Shown: positions 1 to 7,324 of the stretch, piece by piece | Numbering within the stretch: position 1 is the stretch's first letter | Layout of the letters: each line of letters starts with the position of its first letter | Assembly (NCBI GenBank): GCA_011065005.1 | Contig: JAAKFP010000036.1 | Span: 1 to 11,340, forward strand | Reading direction: 5' to 3' | Origin: Chlamydiota bacterium | Lineage (GTDB): Bacteria > Chlamydiota > Chlamydiia > Chlamydiales > Waddliaceae | Length of the DNA: 11,340 bases | Position numbers and translations under genes: made by a program | The notes under the pieces: model-generated | What the model was told of the DNA's origin: nothing | The model's database searches: none | The model's input: the letters and a program-made list of their open reading frames with translations, nothing else

Positions 1-2
1 AA

Positions 3-44
3 ATAGCAGACGCACTTGAGGTAGCCCAAGTTCTTGCAGGGTAA
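3..44 (+). CDS. possible 3' end of an upstream gene (partial)
   Basis: One forward frame is open from the window edge to a TAA at 42-44 and would encode 13 residues ending in ALEVAQVLAG. The other two forward frames stop almost at once (TAG at 4-6, TGA at 17-19). An amphipathic Ala/Leu/Val-rich end is plausible for the C-terminal helix of an enzyme. Thirteen codons are too few to name a family or exclude chance. The upstream sequence would settle it. Confidence 0.3.
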   Translation: MADALEVAQVLAG

Positions 45-226
45 TACAACATATCGCACCTACACAACTCATATAAAGCAACTTAGAGTCATTTTTAAAA
101 TTATCTTGTAAACTCCCGCTGGGCTATCCACTTTCAGACCTTCGGTCCTTTGATTTTTCACATTTTTGGCTGGGGCCATCATCCCAGAAATAGTGACCTG
201 AAAGGACTTGTCACCGTACTCCCAAA
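45..226. other. non-coding stretch with short hairpins, no recognised gene
   Basis: No convincing reading frame is present. The left part is AT-rich. The right part contains short inverted repeats: CTGGG at 170-174 pairs with CCCAG at 183-187, and GTGAC at 193-197 pairs with GTCAC at 210-214. GACC/GGTC also flank a TTC loop near 137-148. None is followed by a T-run on either strand, so I do not call a terminator. The stretch lies between a possible upstream gene end and the 3' end of the minus-strand thioesterase, so it is a convergent intergenic region if the upstream gene is real. It may be a degraded repeat, but that is a guess. Confidence 0.45.
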
Positions 227-664
227 CTACTGTGTTTTGCCTGGTCTGACAGCAGGCGGTGTGGAATGGTGTTTCTTGAGGACTTTTTTGAGCACAGGGG
301 GGATGGGAACTTTTTTATGCTTTTCCTTTTCAATAGCAACATGCACCGTCTTTGCTGTGCCTACTTCGACGCCGTCCGTATTGTAGATGTTATAACAAAA
401 TGTGAAGGAGGTACGACCGATATTCTCCACGTACATATGAACCTCTAAACGCTCTCCAATTCTTAGGGGAGCAAGATAGTCCGCTTCGCAGTGGACGATG
501 ACGAAATTAAATTCCCCTTCACGGAAAACTTTGTCAAAGCTGTACCCTTCGCTTTCCAAGAAGTCTTCTAAGGCTTCATGAACGAACCGAAATTGACGGG
601 GAAAATAGAGAATTCCCGCCATATCGATATCGTGCATACGTACGCGGTTTTTTGTGACAAACAT
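227..664 (-). CDS. hotdog-fold acyl-CoA thioesterase (4HBT/YbgC-like)
   Basis: This 145-residue protein belongs to the small hotdog-fold thioesterases that hydrolyse acyl-CoA to free acid and CoA in the cytoplasm. What is seen: the N-terminus runs from a beta strand into MHDIDMAGILYFPRQFRF, the family signature in which the Asp before the M-A-G turn is the usual catalytic residue and the following helix carries aromatic residues. A central strand (HCEADYLAPLRIGE) and a later strand ending in TAKTVHVAI complete the expected beta pattern. The length matches the family (about 130-150). The C-terminal tail is strongly basic and Pro-rich. The ATG at 664-662 is preceded by AGGA at a spacing of about 10. 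The gene diverges from icmF, so its substrate may be a short or branched acyl-CoA made by the neighbouring pathway. That is inference, and the family is promiscuous. Confidence 0.85.
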   Translation of the reverse strand: MFVTKNRVRMHDIDMAGILYFPRQFRFVHEALEDFLESEGYSFDKVFREGEFNFVIVHCEADYLAPLRIGERLEVHMYVENIGRTSFTFCYNIYNTDGVEVGTAKTVHVAIEKEKHKKVPIPPVLKKVLKKHHSTPPAVRPGKTQ

Positions 665-711
665 AAGATAGATGTTCCTGTTTTCTTACTGATTCTTGTA
701 TGCGAAATCCC

Positions 712-739
712 AAAATATAACAAGATAAAATATTGCCAA
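712..739 (-). promoter_or_regulatory. candidate sigma70-type promoter for the thioesterase
   Basis: Read on the minus strand, a TTGGCA (-35, plus-strand 739-734) is followed after 16 bases by TATTTT (-10, 717-712). This leaves a leader of roughly 40 bases before the ATG at 664. The -35 matches the consensus well and the -10 moderately. It is the best candidate on this strand in the 118-base divergent region. AT-rich DNA makes chance matches likely. Confidence 0.35.
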
Positions 740-745
740 TTTGAT

Positions 746-769
746 TATAAGAAAGGCTTAGCGTCTAAG
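746..769 (+). promoter_or_regulatory. candidate icmF -10 element and operator-like palindrome
   Basis: TATAAG at 746-751 is a good -10 hexamer, but no clear -35 lies 16-18 bases upstream. Just downstream, CTTAG (757-761) and CTAAG (765-769) form a perfect 5-bp inverted repeat around CGT. If the -10 is used, the palindrome begins at about the transcription start, a typical repressor position. Its right arm also overlaps the Shine-Dalgarno AAGAGG (767-772), which ends 10 bases before the icmF ATG. It could be an operator or a small hairpin masking the ribosome site, or it could be chance. Confidence 0.3.
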
Positions 770-782
770 AGGTTACCTTTTT

Positions 783-3700
783 ATGAATCAGGATCCCGAA
801 ATCTTTCGCATTGTCACCGCCTCCTCCCTTTTTGATGGTCACGATGCTGCCATTAACGTCTTCCGTCGTCTTTTTCAAAAAGCGGGTCTCGAGGTGATTC
901 ATATCGGTCATAATCGAAGCGTAAAGCAGCTCGTCATGACCGCGATTCAGGAAGATGTAGATGCCGTCTGTGTGAGCTCCTACCAGGGCGGTCATATGGA
1001 GTATTACCGCTATATGCGGGATCTGCTCAACGAGAAGGGAGGTTCCCATATAGGCATTCTCGGTGGTGGGGGAGGGACGATCCTTCCGAGCGAAATCGAG
1101 GAACTGCAGAGTTATGGGATTACTCGCCTCTACCATGCAGAGGATGGAAGGAAAATAGGGCTCCGTGGGATCATTCGGGATGCTCTTTCCCGCATGGAAA
1201 ATGTGTATGAAAGTGAAAAATTCTACAAACAGGTGCTGGAGAAGATCCAGAAGGGGGAAACGCTTTCCGATCGAGAACTTTCTAAAACGATCACTTTTGT
1301 TGAGCAAGAAGAGCTCTACCCTGCATTGCGAGGTGATTTTTTCTCCGCACTGGAGGGGGAGACGGATCATCGCCCTGTTGTCGTCGGCCTGACTGGCCCT
1401 GGAGGGGGAGGGAAGAGCTCTTTGATGGATGAGCTTATTCTTCGGTATCTTTACTCGTCGCCAAACGGCCGTGTGGGGGTGCTGGCTTTTGATCCGACCA
1501 AGAAGAAGACGGGTGGAGCATTGTTGGGAGATAGAATCCGTATGAATGCAATCTACAATGATCGGGTTTTTCTCCGTTCGATGGCGACGCGATACTCCGG
1601 CACGGAGCTAAGTCCGGCGGTGGATGGTGCTCTCAAACTGATGAAGCGGTCGAACTTCGATCTCATTTTCTTGGAAACGACGGGAATAGGTCAAGGGGAC
1701 GCCAAAATTGTAGACATCTCCGACGTCTCTCTCTATGTGATGACCAGTGAGTATGGTGCCTCTACGCAGCTGGAAAAAATCGACATGTTAGATTTTGCGG
1801 ATATGGTCGTGTTGAACAAGTTCGACAAGATGGGCTCGGAAGATGCTCTTGAGGATGTAATCCATGCGTATGCGTATTCCCGAAATATTCACGTGACAGA
1901 ATCGAATCGAGAGAAGTTGCCAATCTTTGGAACGGTTGCCTCCGATTTCAACAATCCTGGTGTGACAAAGTTGTTCGTGAGGCTGGTTCAGCTATTGGAG
2001 AAAAAGAAACTTCTTACCTCTCCGGGGAATGCGGCTATCGACCTTGACAAAGCTAGAGAACTTGTAAATCCCCACACGTTTACGATTATCCCTCCAGAAA
2101 AAACTTTCTACTTAGGGGAAATCTCACAAACGGTTCGAGATTATCAAACAGAAACAAAACAGAAAGCCGAAATTGCTTCTGCGCTGTATAAGGTTTCGAC
2201 GCTGCAGGAACATATCACCGACGAGAAGTTGGTCAGCTTGGCAAAAGAGAGCATTCCTTTTCTTGAGGAGGAGCTTGGTAAAAATGTCCAAAAGCTTTTG
2301 AACCGTTTTCACGACCTCAAGCGTGCGTATGCTGAAGAAGAATTTTCATATGTTGTCAGAGGGAAGACGATCGTTCGACCTCTCTTCACAAAAACGCTTT
2401 CCAACTCCTTCATCCCGAAAATTGCGATTCCCAGTTATCGAGATTGGGGAGATATCGTGACATTCATTCGGCAAGAAAACTTTCCCGGCGATTTTCCCTA
2501 CACCGCAGGTGTGTTTCCACTAAAAAGTGAAGAGGAGGAGCCAAAGCGGCAGTTCGCGGGGGAGGGGTCGCCACAACGAACGAACAAGCGTTTTCATTTT
2601 CTTAGTCGTAACGATCCGGCAAAGAGGCTAAGTACAGCGTTTGATTCTGTGACCCTTTATGGCGAAGACCCAGATGTACGCCAAGATATCTATGGAAAAA
2701 TCGGCAACAGTGGCGTGAGTATTGCCACCCTCGATGATATGAAAGCTCTATACGAGGGTTTCGACCTTGCCGATCCACTAACATCTGTATCGCTGACCAT
2801 CAATGGTCCCGCTCCGATGGTCTTGGCGATGTTTCTGAATACCGCTATAGATTTCGAAGTGAAAAAGGTCACCGGAAAAGAGCGAGAGGAAGTTTCCGAG
2901 GAGGAATACAACAAAATAAAATCTCGGGTCTTGAATACCGTTCGGGGTACGGTGCAGGCAGATATTCTAAAAGAGGAACAGGCGCAAAATACCTGTATTT
3001 TTTCCTTGAAGTTCGCTTTGAAGATGATGGGCGACATTCAAGAGTACTTTATCAAGAACGCGGTCAACAACTTTTACTCGATCAGCATCAGCGGATACCA
3101 TATTGCTGAAGCGGGTGCGAATCCGATTAGCCAGCTTGCGTTTACCCTTGCTAATGGGTTAACGATCGTGGAATATTACCTTTCTCGAGGGATGCATATC
3201 GATGAGTTTGCTCCAAATCTCTCGTTTTTTTTCAGCAGTGGGCTCGATCCTGAGTACTCAGTAATTGGACGTGTAGCCAGAAGAATCTGGGCCATAGTCA
3301 TGCGAGAGAAGTATGGTGCGAACGACCGTAGCTGCCGCTTGAAATATCATATTCAAACCTCAGGGCGTAGCCTTCACGCACAGGAAATTGCTTTCAACGA
3401 CATTCGTACCACTCTACAAGCACTTCTCGCAATCTTCGACAACTGCAATAGCCTTCACACCAATGCCTACGATGAGGCAATCACCACGCCAACGGAAGAA
3501 TCGGTCCGACGCGCGATGGCGATTCAGCTGATCCTCACGAAAGAGTTCGGCTTCTTAAAATGTGAGAACGCGATGCAGGGATCCTTTTTCATTAAAGTTT
3601 TGACAGATCTCGTGGAAGAGGCGGTGTTGGCAGAGTTTGACTCGATGTCTCGAAGAGGCGGAGTGTTGGGAGCGATGGAAAAACAATACCAGCGCCACCG

Positions 3701-4043
3701 CATACAGACCGAATCGATGAAGTATGAGATGCTAAAGGGAACGGGTGAGCTGCCCATCATCGGCGTCAACACTTTTGTGTCAGAGGGAGGACAGGTCGAC
3801 TATGAGCACATCGAAGTGGTCAGAGCTACGGAGGAGGAAAAACAGCAGCAAATCACCCAAACGGAAACGTTCATAGAAAAAGCGGGCAAGAAAAACCGGG
3901 AAGCTCTTGAGCGATTGGAGCATGTGGCTTTAACGGGGGAGAATATTTTTGAAGAGCTCATGGAGACGGTAAAATACTGTTCCCTTGGACAGATAACACA
4001 ATTGCTGTATAAGTGTGGCGGACAATATAGAAGGTCGATGTAA
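783..4043 (+). CDS. icmF: fused isobutyryl-CoA mutase (B12 domain, G-protein chaperone, mutase)
   Basis: This 1086-residue cytoplasmic enzyme interconverts isobutyryl-CoA and n-butyryl-CoA by a 5'-deoxyadenosyl radical. The three domains come in the order diagnostic of IcmF. The cobalamin-binding domain (about 1-150) has D18-G-H20 with His20 as lower axial ligand, then SSYQGGH and a Gly-rich GGGGG turn. The MeaB-like GTPase (about 195-410) has a P-loop GPGGGGKS at 205-212, an ETTGIGQGD switch and NKFD at 345-348. The TIM-barrel mutase fills about 510-1086. F591 (in RQFAGEG) and Q735 (in AQNTC) sit where methylmalonyl-CoA mutases have Tyr and Arg. Y772-H773 match the active-site Tyr-His pair. 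The fused G-protein is known in this family to load and protect the cofactor. The ATG at 783 has AAGAGG 10 bases upstream. Length is normal, with no frameshift. Ten bases separate its stop from bkdA1, so it probably heads that operon. Confidence 0.96.
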   Translation: MNQDPEIFRIVTASSLFDGHDAAINVFRRLFQKAGLEVIHIGHNRSVKQLVMTAIQEDVDAVCVSSYQGGHMEYYRYMRDLLNEKGGSHIGILGGGGGTILPSEIEELQSYGITRLYHAEDGRKIGLRGIIRDALSRMENVYESEKFYKQVLEKIQKGETLSDRELSKTITFVEQEELYPALRGDFFSALEGETDHRPVVVGLTGPGGGGKSSLMDELILRYLYSSPNGRVGVLAFDPTKKKTGGALLGDRIRMNAIYNDRVFLRSMATRYSGTELSPAVDGALKLMKRSNFDLIFLETTGIGQGDAKIVDISDVSLYVMTSEYGASTQLEKIDMLDFADMVVLNKFDKMGSEDALEDVIHAYAYSRNIHVTESNREKLPIFGTVASDFNNPGVTKLFVRLVQLLEKKKLLTSPGNAAIDLDKARELVNPHTFTIIPPEKTFYLGEISQTVRDYQTETKQKAEIASALYKVSTLQEHITDEKLVSLAKESIPFLEEELGKNVQKLLNRFHDLKRAYAEEEFSYVVRGKTIVRPLFTKTLSNSFIPKIAIPSYRDWGDIVTFIRQENFPGDFPYTAGVFPLKSEEEEPKRQFAGEGSPQRTNKRFHFLSRNDPAKRLSTAFDSVTLYGEDPDVRQDIYGKIGNSGVSIATLDDMKALYEGFDLADPLTSVSLTINGPAPMVLAMFLNTAIDFEVKKVTGKEREEVSEEEYNKIKSRVLNTVRGTVQADILKEEQAQNTCIFSLKFALKMMGDIQEYFIKNAVNNFYSISISGYHIAEAGANPISQLAFTLANGLTIVEYYLSRGMHIDEFAPNLSFFFSSGLDPEYSVIGRVARRIWAIVMREKYGANDRSCRLKYHIQTSGRSLHAQEIAFNDIRTTLQALLAIFDNCNSLHTNAYDEAITTPTEESVRRAMAIQLILTKEFGFLKCENAMQGSFFIKVLTDLVEEAVLAEFDSMSRRGGVLGAMEKQYQRHRIQTESMKYEMLKGTGELPIIGVNTFVSEGGQVDYEHIEVVRATEEEKQQQITQTETFIEKAGKKNREALERLEHVALTGENIFEELMETVKYCSLGQITQLLYKCGGQYRRSM

Positions 4044-4053
4044 GGAAGAGATC

Positions 4054-5124
4054 ATGACTTTACCCACCATTTCCTACCTGAACGAAGAAGGAGACCTTTC
4101 ACCCTCATGTAAGCATTCGATCTCTGATGAGGTCCTTCTTAAAGGGTACCTCACCATGGTGCTCACGCGTACGATCGATGATCGGATGATCATCCTCCAG
4201 AGGCAGGGTGCCATCACTTTTTCTTTGAGCTCTCTGGGGGAAGAGGGTTGCTCCGTGGCTAGTGCTGCGGCTCTTGAACCACAGGATTGGATGTATCCTC
4301 AATATAGAGAAGTTGGAGTGGCCTTTTGGCGGGGGTTTACTCCACAGCAATATATCCACCAGATGTTCGGCAATGCTGAAGACCTTATTCTTGGACGGCA
4401 GATGCCCAGCCATTTTGGTTCTCGGAAACTAAACGTTGTTACGGTGTCTTCTCCTATTGCCACAAAAATTCCCCATACAGCTGGTTGTGCTTACGCTATG
4501 AAGCTGCAAAAAGAAAATGCGGTTGCGATCTGCTATTTTGGTGATGGAGCCACCTCGGAAGGGGACTTTCACGTTGGCCTGAATTTTGCGGCAGTGCGTA
4601 AAGCTCCGGCGATCTTCTTCTGTCGCAACAATGGGTATGCAATCTCCACACCAACATCTCGTCAGTTTGCTACCGACGGGATAGCTCCAGAAGGGGTGGG
4701 TCACGGCATAAAAACCTATCGCGTTGATGGAAACGATTTTTTTGCCATTCATGAAGTTGTCACTGAAGCGCGAAAGTCCTGTCTACAAGGGGAAGGACCG
4801 GTGTTTATTGAAGCGATGACCTATCGAATGGGTGCCCATTCAACCTCTGACGACCCCTCGTGCTATCGTTCTGATGCCGAAGTGGAAAAGTGGAAGAAAA
4901 AATGTCCGATATTGCGTCTGAGGAGATATCTAGAAAAGAAAAAGCTGTGGGATCAAGAGAAGGAAAAGAAACTTCTCGAAGAGATCAAGGTAGAAGTGGA
5001 AGAGGCGATAAGTGTGGCGAAAAAGACGCAAAAGCCTTCATTGGAAACTCTTTTTCAAGATGTGTACTTTGAGGTTTCCCCAAAGCTTCAGGAACAGCTT
5101 GAGGAACTAGAGAGGGGTAGATGA
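4054..5124 (+). CDS. bkdA1: branched-chain 2-oxoacid dehydrogenase E1 component, alpha subunit
   Basis: With the beta subunit this forms the thiamine-diphosphate E1 that decarboxylates 2-oxoisovalerate and the Leu/Ile 2-oxo acids and acylates the E2 lipoyl group. The 356-residue protein carries the ThDP motif from G163-D164-G165 to N192-N193. It also has QYREVGV, GRQMPSHFG, the SSPIAT stretch, and a loop HSTSDD at 262-267 that closely matches the BCKDH active-site loop, which is phosphorylated in mitochondria. These features favour BCKDH over pyruvate or acetoin dehydrogenase. I chose the ATG at 4054 because AAGGAAG sits just before it. A GTG at 4015 is in frame but would overlap icmF by 29 bases and lacks its own ribosome site. 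The C-terminal 90 residues are Lys/Glu-rich helix. The symbol follows Pseudomonas usage. Confidence 0.94.
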   Translation: MTLPTISYLNEEGDLSPSCKHSISDEVLLKGYLTMVLTRTIDDRMIILQRQGAITFSLSSLGEEGCSVASAAALEPQDWMYPQYREVGVAFWRGFTPQQYIHQMFGNAEDLILGRQMPSHFGSRKLNVVTVSSPIATKIPHTAGCAYAMKLQKENAVAICYFGDGATSEGDFHVGLNFAAVRKAPAIFFCRNNGYAISTPTSRQFATDGIAPEGVGHGIKTYRVDGNDFFAIHEVVTEARKSCLQGEGPVFIEAMTYRMGAHSTSDDPSCYRSDAEVEKWKKKCPILRLRRYLEKKKLWDQEKEKKLLEEIKVEVEEAISVAKKTQKPSLETLFQDVYFEVSPKLQEQLEELERGR

Positions 5125-6086
5125 ATATTATTCAGGCATTAAACCACACGTTACATGAAGAATTTGCACGGGATGAGCGCTTGGTCTCCTTCGGAGAAGA
5201 TGTAGGATATTTCGGGGGTGTCTTTCGTGTGACGGAAGGGCTGCAGGAAAAGTTCGGCGAGGAACGTGTTTTCGATACTCCTCTTTCAGAGCAGGGTATT
5301 GTGGGTTTTGCCATCGGTCTTGCCCAAAAGGGGTTGAAACCCGTTTGTGAAATTCAATTTGCAGACTATATCTTTCCCGCCTACGACCAGATCGTCAACG
5401 AAATGGCAAAGATGCGGTATCGGACCGGAAATCAGTACTCGGCATCTGTAGTTGTACGCACCCCTTGTGGTGGAGGGATCCATGGTGGACATTACCACTC
5501 TCAATCTCCCGAAGCGCAGTTTCTGCATACCCCCGGATTGGTTGTCGTGGCTGTGTCAAGCCCCTATGATGCGAAAGGATTGCTGGTCTCTGCCATCGAA
5601 TCTAATGATCCGGTCATCTTCTTCGAACCCAAAAGAATCTATCGAGCTATAAAAGAAGAAGTGCCATCAGAACGGTATTCTATTCCCCTTGGCCAGGCTC
5701 ACATTGCCAAAAGAGGCAAAGATGTGACATTAATCGGTTGGGGTGCGCAACACCATCAGAACATGCAAGCTGCTAAAGAGCTGGAAGAACACGGAATCGA
5801 CGTGGAGGTGATCAACCTCCGTACTCTGAATCCTCTAGATATCAATGCCATTGTCACATCAGTGCAGAAGACGGGGCGCTGTGTTGTAGCTCATGAAGCT
5901 CCCATAACAATGGGTTTCGGTGCGGAGATTGCGTCGCTCCTACAGGAGAGGTGCTTCCTAAATTTAGAAGCTCCGGTGAGGCGGTGCTGTGGGTGGGATA
6001 CACCTTTCCCACATACTCTGGAGAATGAATATCTCCCCGATGCTTTTAGGGTGAAAGATGCTCTTATCGAAACCATAAACTTTTGA
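5121..6086 (+). CDS. bkdA2: branched-chain 2-oxoacid dehydrogenase E1 component, beta subunit
   Basis: This 321-residue transketolase-like subunit completes the alpha2beta2 E1 heterotetramer. Family hallmarks are GEDVGYFGGVFR at 25-36, TPLSEQG with E57 (the conserved Glu that activates the ThDP aminopyrimidine), ADYIFPAYDQIVNE, and GGHYHSQSPEA with H126 as the active-site His. The C-terminal transketolase domain has RTLNPLD and the VAHEAP strand. The length equals that of typical bacterial E1-beta. The ATG at 5121 overlaps the bkdA1 stop as ATGA, and AGAGGGG precedes it inside bkdA1. This arrangement favours translational coupling and equal synthesis of the two subunits. Confidence 0.95.
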   Translation: MNIIQALNHTLHEEFARDERLVSFGEDVGYFGGVFRVTEGLQEKFGEERVFDTPLSEQGIVGFAIGLAQKGLKPVCEIQFADYIFPAYDQIVNEMAKMRYRTGNQYSASVVVRTPCGGGIHGGHYHSQSPEAQFLHTPGLVVVAVSSPYDAKGLLVSAIESNDPVIFFEPKRIYRAIKEEVPSERYSIPLGQAHIAKRGKDVTLIGWGAQHHQNMQAAKELEEHGIDVEVINLRTLNPLDINAIVTSVQKTGRCVVAHEAPITMGFGAEIASLLQERCFLNLEAPVRRCCGWDTPFPHTLENEYLPDAFRVKDALIETINF

Positions 6087-6091
6087 AACTT

Positions 6092-7288
6092 ATGAGTAAG
6101 ATCGTAACAGTGAATCTTCCTGATATCGGAGAAGGGGTCATTGAAGGAGAAGTGATCGAATGGCTGAAGGAGGTGGGAGACCCTCTTCGGCAGGATGAAC
6201 CTGTCGTCATTGTGATGACAGACAAAGCAACCGTCGAGTTGCCCGCACCCTATCCCGGAAAACTTGCAAAGCAATACTTTCAGCCGGGAGAGATCGCTAT
6301 TCTTGGTAAACCTCTATATGACATTGCTGTTGAAGGGGAAGAGCTACCCGTAAAAGAGGAGAAAAAAAAGGAGATCGAAAAAGAGGCTATCATAGAAAAA
6401 CCCAAACCCTCTCATGTCCGCCATATCCCCACAGGAGAAAAGGTGCTAGCCACTCCTCCAACCCGGAAACTTGCAAAAGAGCTGGGTGTCGACATCAACC
6501 GGATTCATGGCACAGGAAAAGATGGCAGAGTCACCATTGACGATCTCAAAAGGAGTTACACAACTGAACCAACGCCGCCATGGCATCTTCCAATGGATGA
6601 GGAGCAGCCTGTGATTGGAATTCGCGGTCTGATGGCAAAGAAAACCGCTGAATCGAAGAGAATCATTCCCCATTTCTCCTACTTTGAAAAAGTAGAGGCA
6701 ACACGTCTCATTCAGCTAAGACAGAATGTGAAAAAAGAAGCGGCAGGTGAAGGAGTAAAAGTAACTTTTATGCCCTTCTTTATTCGGGCCTTGTCATTGA
6801 CGATTCAGCATTTTCCCATTGCCAACAGCTCGTACGACCTTTCGTCAAACCGTTTGATTCTTCATAAGCAACAGAACATTGGCATTGCTATGAGCACGCA
6901 GCAAGGTTTGATTGTTCCCGTACTAAAAAATGTCCAGGAACTGTCTCTGGAACAGATCATTCGCGCCTTCGAAATGCTAAAAGAGAAAGCCGCAACAAAT
7001 CAATTGCAATCGAGCGATATGAAGGAATCGACGATCACCATCAGCAATTATGGAGTGTTGGGTGGTGGAGGATATTGGGCAACACCTGTCATAAGCCATC
7101 CCGAGGTAGCAATCTTGGCGGTCAATAGAATTCAGAAGCAGCCCATCGTGAAAAATAATCAGGTCGTCCCTTGCGACATCCTAAATCTATCCTGGAGCTT
7201 TGACCATCGCGTCATAGATGGCGACCTCGCAGCAAATGTCTCCCACCATTTTACTACTCTCATCCAGAACCCCGCCTCGATGCTATAA
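6092..7288 (+). CDS. bkdB: branched-chain 2-oxoacid dehydrogenase E2, dihydrolipoyl acyltransferase
   Basis: E2 forms the core of the complex and transfers the acyl group from lipoyl-lysine to CoA. The 398-residue protein has a single lipoyl domain (about 3-78, DIGEGV near the start, K45 in TDKA as the lipoylated lysine) and a Lys/Glu-rich linker (about 80-117). A peripheral subunit-binding domain follows at about 118-154 (PTRKLAKELG, GTGKDGRV). The catalytic domain runs from about 170 to the end, with the active-site HRVIDG at 372-377. One lipoyl domain is usual for bacterial BCKDH E2. The start is not certain: ATG 6092 lies 5 bases after the bkdA2 stop, and a TTG at 6083 is in frame and overlaps that stop. 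Neither has a strong Shine-Dalgarno, so coupling to bkdA2 is likely. No E3 gene follows, so lipoamide dehydrogenase must be encoded elsewhere. Confidence 0.94.
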   Translation: MSKIVTVNLPDIGEGVIEGEVIEWLKEVGDPLRQDEPVVIVMTDKATVELPAPYPGKLAKQYFQPGEIAILGKPLYDIAVEGEELPVKEEKKKEIEKEAIIEKPKPSHVRHIPTGEKVLATPPTRKLAKELGVDINRIHGTGKDGRVTIDDLKRSYTTEPTPPWHLPMDEEQPVIGIRGLMAKKTAESKRIIPHFSYFEKVEATRLIQLRQNVKKEAAGEGVKVTFMPFFIRALSLTIQHFPIANSSYDLSSNRLILHKQQNIGIAMSTQQGLIVPVLKNVQELSLEQIIRAFEMLKEKAATNQLQSSDMKESTITISNYGVLGGGGYWATPVISHPEVAILAVNRIQKQPIVKNNQVVPCDILNLSWSFDHRVIDGDLAANVSHHFTTLIQNPASML

Positions 7289-7290
7289 GA

Positions 7291-7323
7291 TTAACCACAG
7301 ATACACACAGATAGACACAGATA
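7291..7323. repeat. short dispersed-type repeat, three 10-bp units
   Basis: Three 10-base units in tandem (7293-7302, 7303-7312, 7313-7322) each end in ACAGAT; only the positions before that core differ. The block opens with TTAACC and sits just past the bkdB stop. From memory, near-identical strings occur between genes in many environmental bacterial genomes, so I read it as one copy of a dispersed repeat rather than a gene-specific signal. No other copy of this type is in the window. It has no strong stem and no T-run, so it is not an intrinsic terminator. Confidence 0.6.
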
Positions 7324-7324
7324 A

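Noticed and set aside
150..386. 78-codon plus-strand open frame
   Set aside because: It runs through the hairpin-rich spacer into the antisense of the thioesterase. It has no visible ribosome site or family features.
765..1370. 201-codon open frame on the minus strand
   Set aside because: It lies opposite the IcmF B12-binding domain, whose family motifs are unmistakable. The antisense protein shows no recognisable domain, so it is a shadow.
783..4043. Methylmalonyl-CoA mutase with separate MeaB
   Set aside because: The B12 domain is N-terminal, the G domain is in the middle, and Phe/Gln replace the methylmalonyl-specific Tyr/Arg. All three point to IcmF.
4015..4053. GTG start for bkdA1 overlapping icmF
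   Set aside because: No ribosome site precedes it, while ATG 4054 follows AAGGAAG. The 13 extra residues do not resemble the family.
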